The notes beneath the pieces are model-generated. The model searched no databases. It worked only from the letters and a program-made list of their open reading frames with translations, and was not told the DNA's origin. From the NCBI GenBank assembly GCA_027066725.1, contig JAMONC010000350.1, positions 1 through 5,551 of the forward strand: DNA of 5,551 bases, read 5' to 3'. This document shows, piece after piece, positions 5,319 to 5,551 of the stretch (its first letter is position 1; every line of letters begins with the position of its first letter). Position numbers and translations under genes: made by a program. This DNA is from Desulfobacterales bacterium. Its GTDB lineage: Bacteria > Desulfobacterota > Dissulfuribacteria > Dissulfuribacterales > JAMONC01.

Positions 5319-5551
5319 CTATCTGGAGGAATTGGATTTCTTTAAAGAGCCTTGCGTTGATTTTTTAGAACCAGTTTTCTTGTTTTTATTCTGGCCAGCA
5401 ATCATTAGTTTTTGTTTCTTCATCTTTTCTATAAGGGTGGTTCTGTTCATTTTTAACAGTTTTGCTGCCCTGTTTTTTATCCAGCCTGTCTTATCTAACG
5501 CCTGAAGAATAAGGGCCTTTTCCATCTGTGCTACAGTTTTGCTCAGGGATA
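5319..5551 (-). CDS. C-terminal Fis-type DNA-binding domain of a sigma-54-dependent regulator
   Basis: Partial gene entering from the right edge; 76 codons and a TAG stop (complement of 5319-5321) are visible. The frame is open through the edge, beginning SLSKTVAQMEKALILQALDK, so the Met at 5525 is internal and not the start. The segment EKALILQALDKTGWIKNRAA, then LLKMNRTTLIEKMKK, is the Fis-like helix-turn-helix (HTH_8) that ends NtrC/FleQ-type enhancer-binding proteins. The NRTTL-EKM recognition helix is typical of the FleQ/FlrC-like group. An AAA+ sigma-54 interaction domain and perhaps a receiver or other sensor domain should lie beyond the window. After the HTH comes a roughly 30-residue Lys/Ser/Gln/Asn-rich tail (from IAGQNKNKKTGSKK to SNSSR) that looks disordered; most relatives stop soon after the HTH. 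It is convergent to the four-Cys gene. Confidence 0.9.
   Translation of the reverse strand, partial: SLSKTVAQMEKALILQALDKTGWIKNRAAKLLKMNRTTLIEKMKKQKLMIAGQNKNKKTGSKKSTQGSLKKSNSSR

Noticed and set aside
5523..5525. ATG at 5525 as the start of a small 68-residue protein
   Set aside because: The frame stays open to the window edge, and the upstream residues continue the conserved C-terminal domain of sigma-54 activators, so this Met is internal.

Overview
The window is AT-rich bacterial DNA, probably from an anaerobic Desulfobacterota-like bacterium. Three things suggest this: a PAS-PAS histidine kinase with an AGGIAH-type H-box, a Fis-type C-terminal domain of a sigma-54-dependent activator, and a RACo/RamA-like ASKHA ATPase, a family typical of anaerobes with corrinoid methyl-transfer chemistry. 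The taxon is inferred from protein style only, not from any marker gene.

Layout. Positions 1-1181 (minus strand) hold the N-terminal 393 residues of a cytoplasmic PAS-PAS sensor histidine kinase that runs off the left edge. A 309-bp, very AT-rich divergent region (1182-1490) follows. It holds a near-perfect palindrome with a -10-like hexamer in each arm, a second promoter candidate and a small hairpin. Three tightly packed plus-strand genes come next: a small two-helix membrane protein with an acidic tail (1491-1802), an ASKHA-domain ATPase that lacks the family's usual [2Fe-2S] domain (1824-3392), and a two-ACT-domain plus metallo-beta-lactamase-fold protein (3403-4917). After a 143-bp gap with an 11-bp perfect inverted repeat there is a 65-residue four-cysteine protein with a strong ribosome binding site (5061-5258). 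A 16-bp perfect stem-loop (5267-5308) separates it from a convergent minus-strand gene. That gene's visible end (5319-5551) is the DNA-binding tail of a sigma-54-dependent regulator.

How the genes may work together. The gaps of 21 and 10 bp, and a start codon not preceded by a strong Shine-Dalgarno in either downstream gene, point to one translationally coupled three-gene operon. A plausible reading is a ligand-responsive module: ACT domains bind a small molecule, an MBL-fold metal centre does hydrolytic or redox chemistry, and an ASKHA ATPase drives a conformational or redox step on a partner, possibly a corrinoid protein, near the membrane. This role is inference. No corrinoid protein or methyltransferase gene lies in the window. 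The two flanking regulators are incomplete, so their link to the operon is open.
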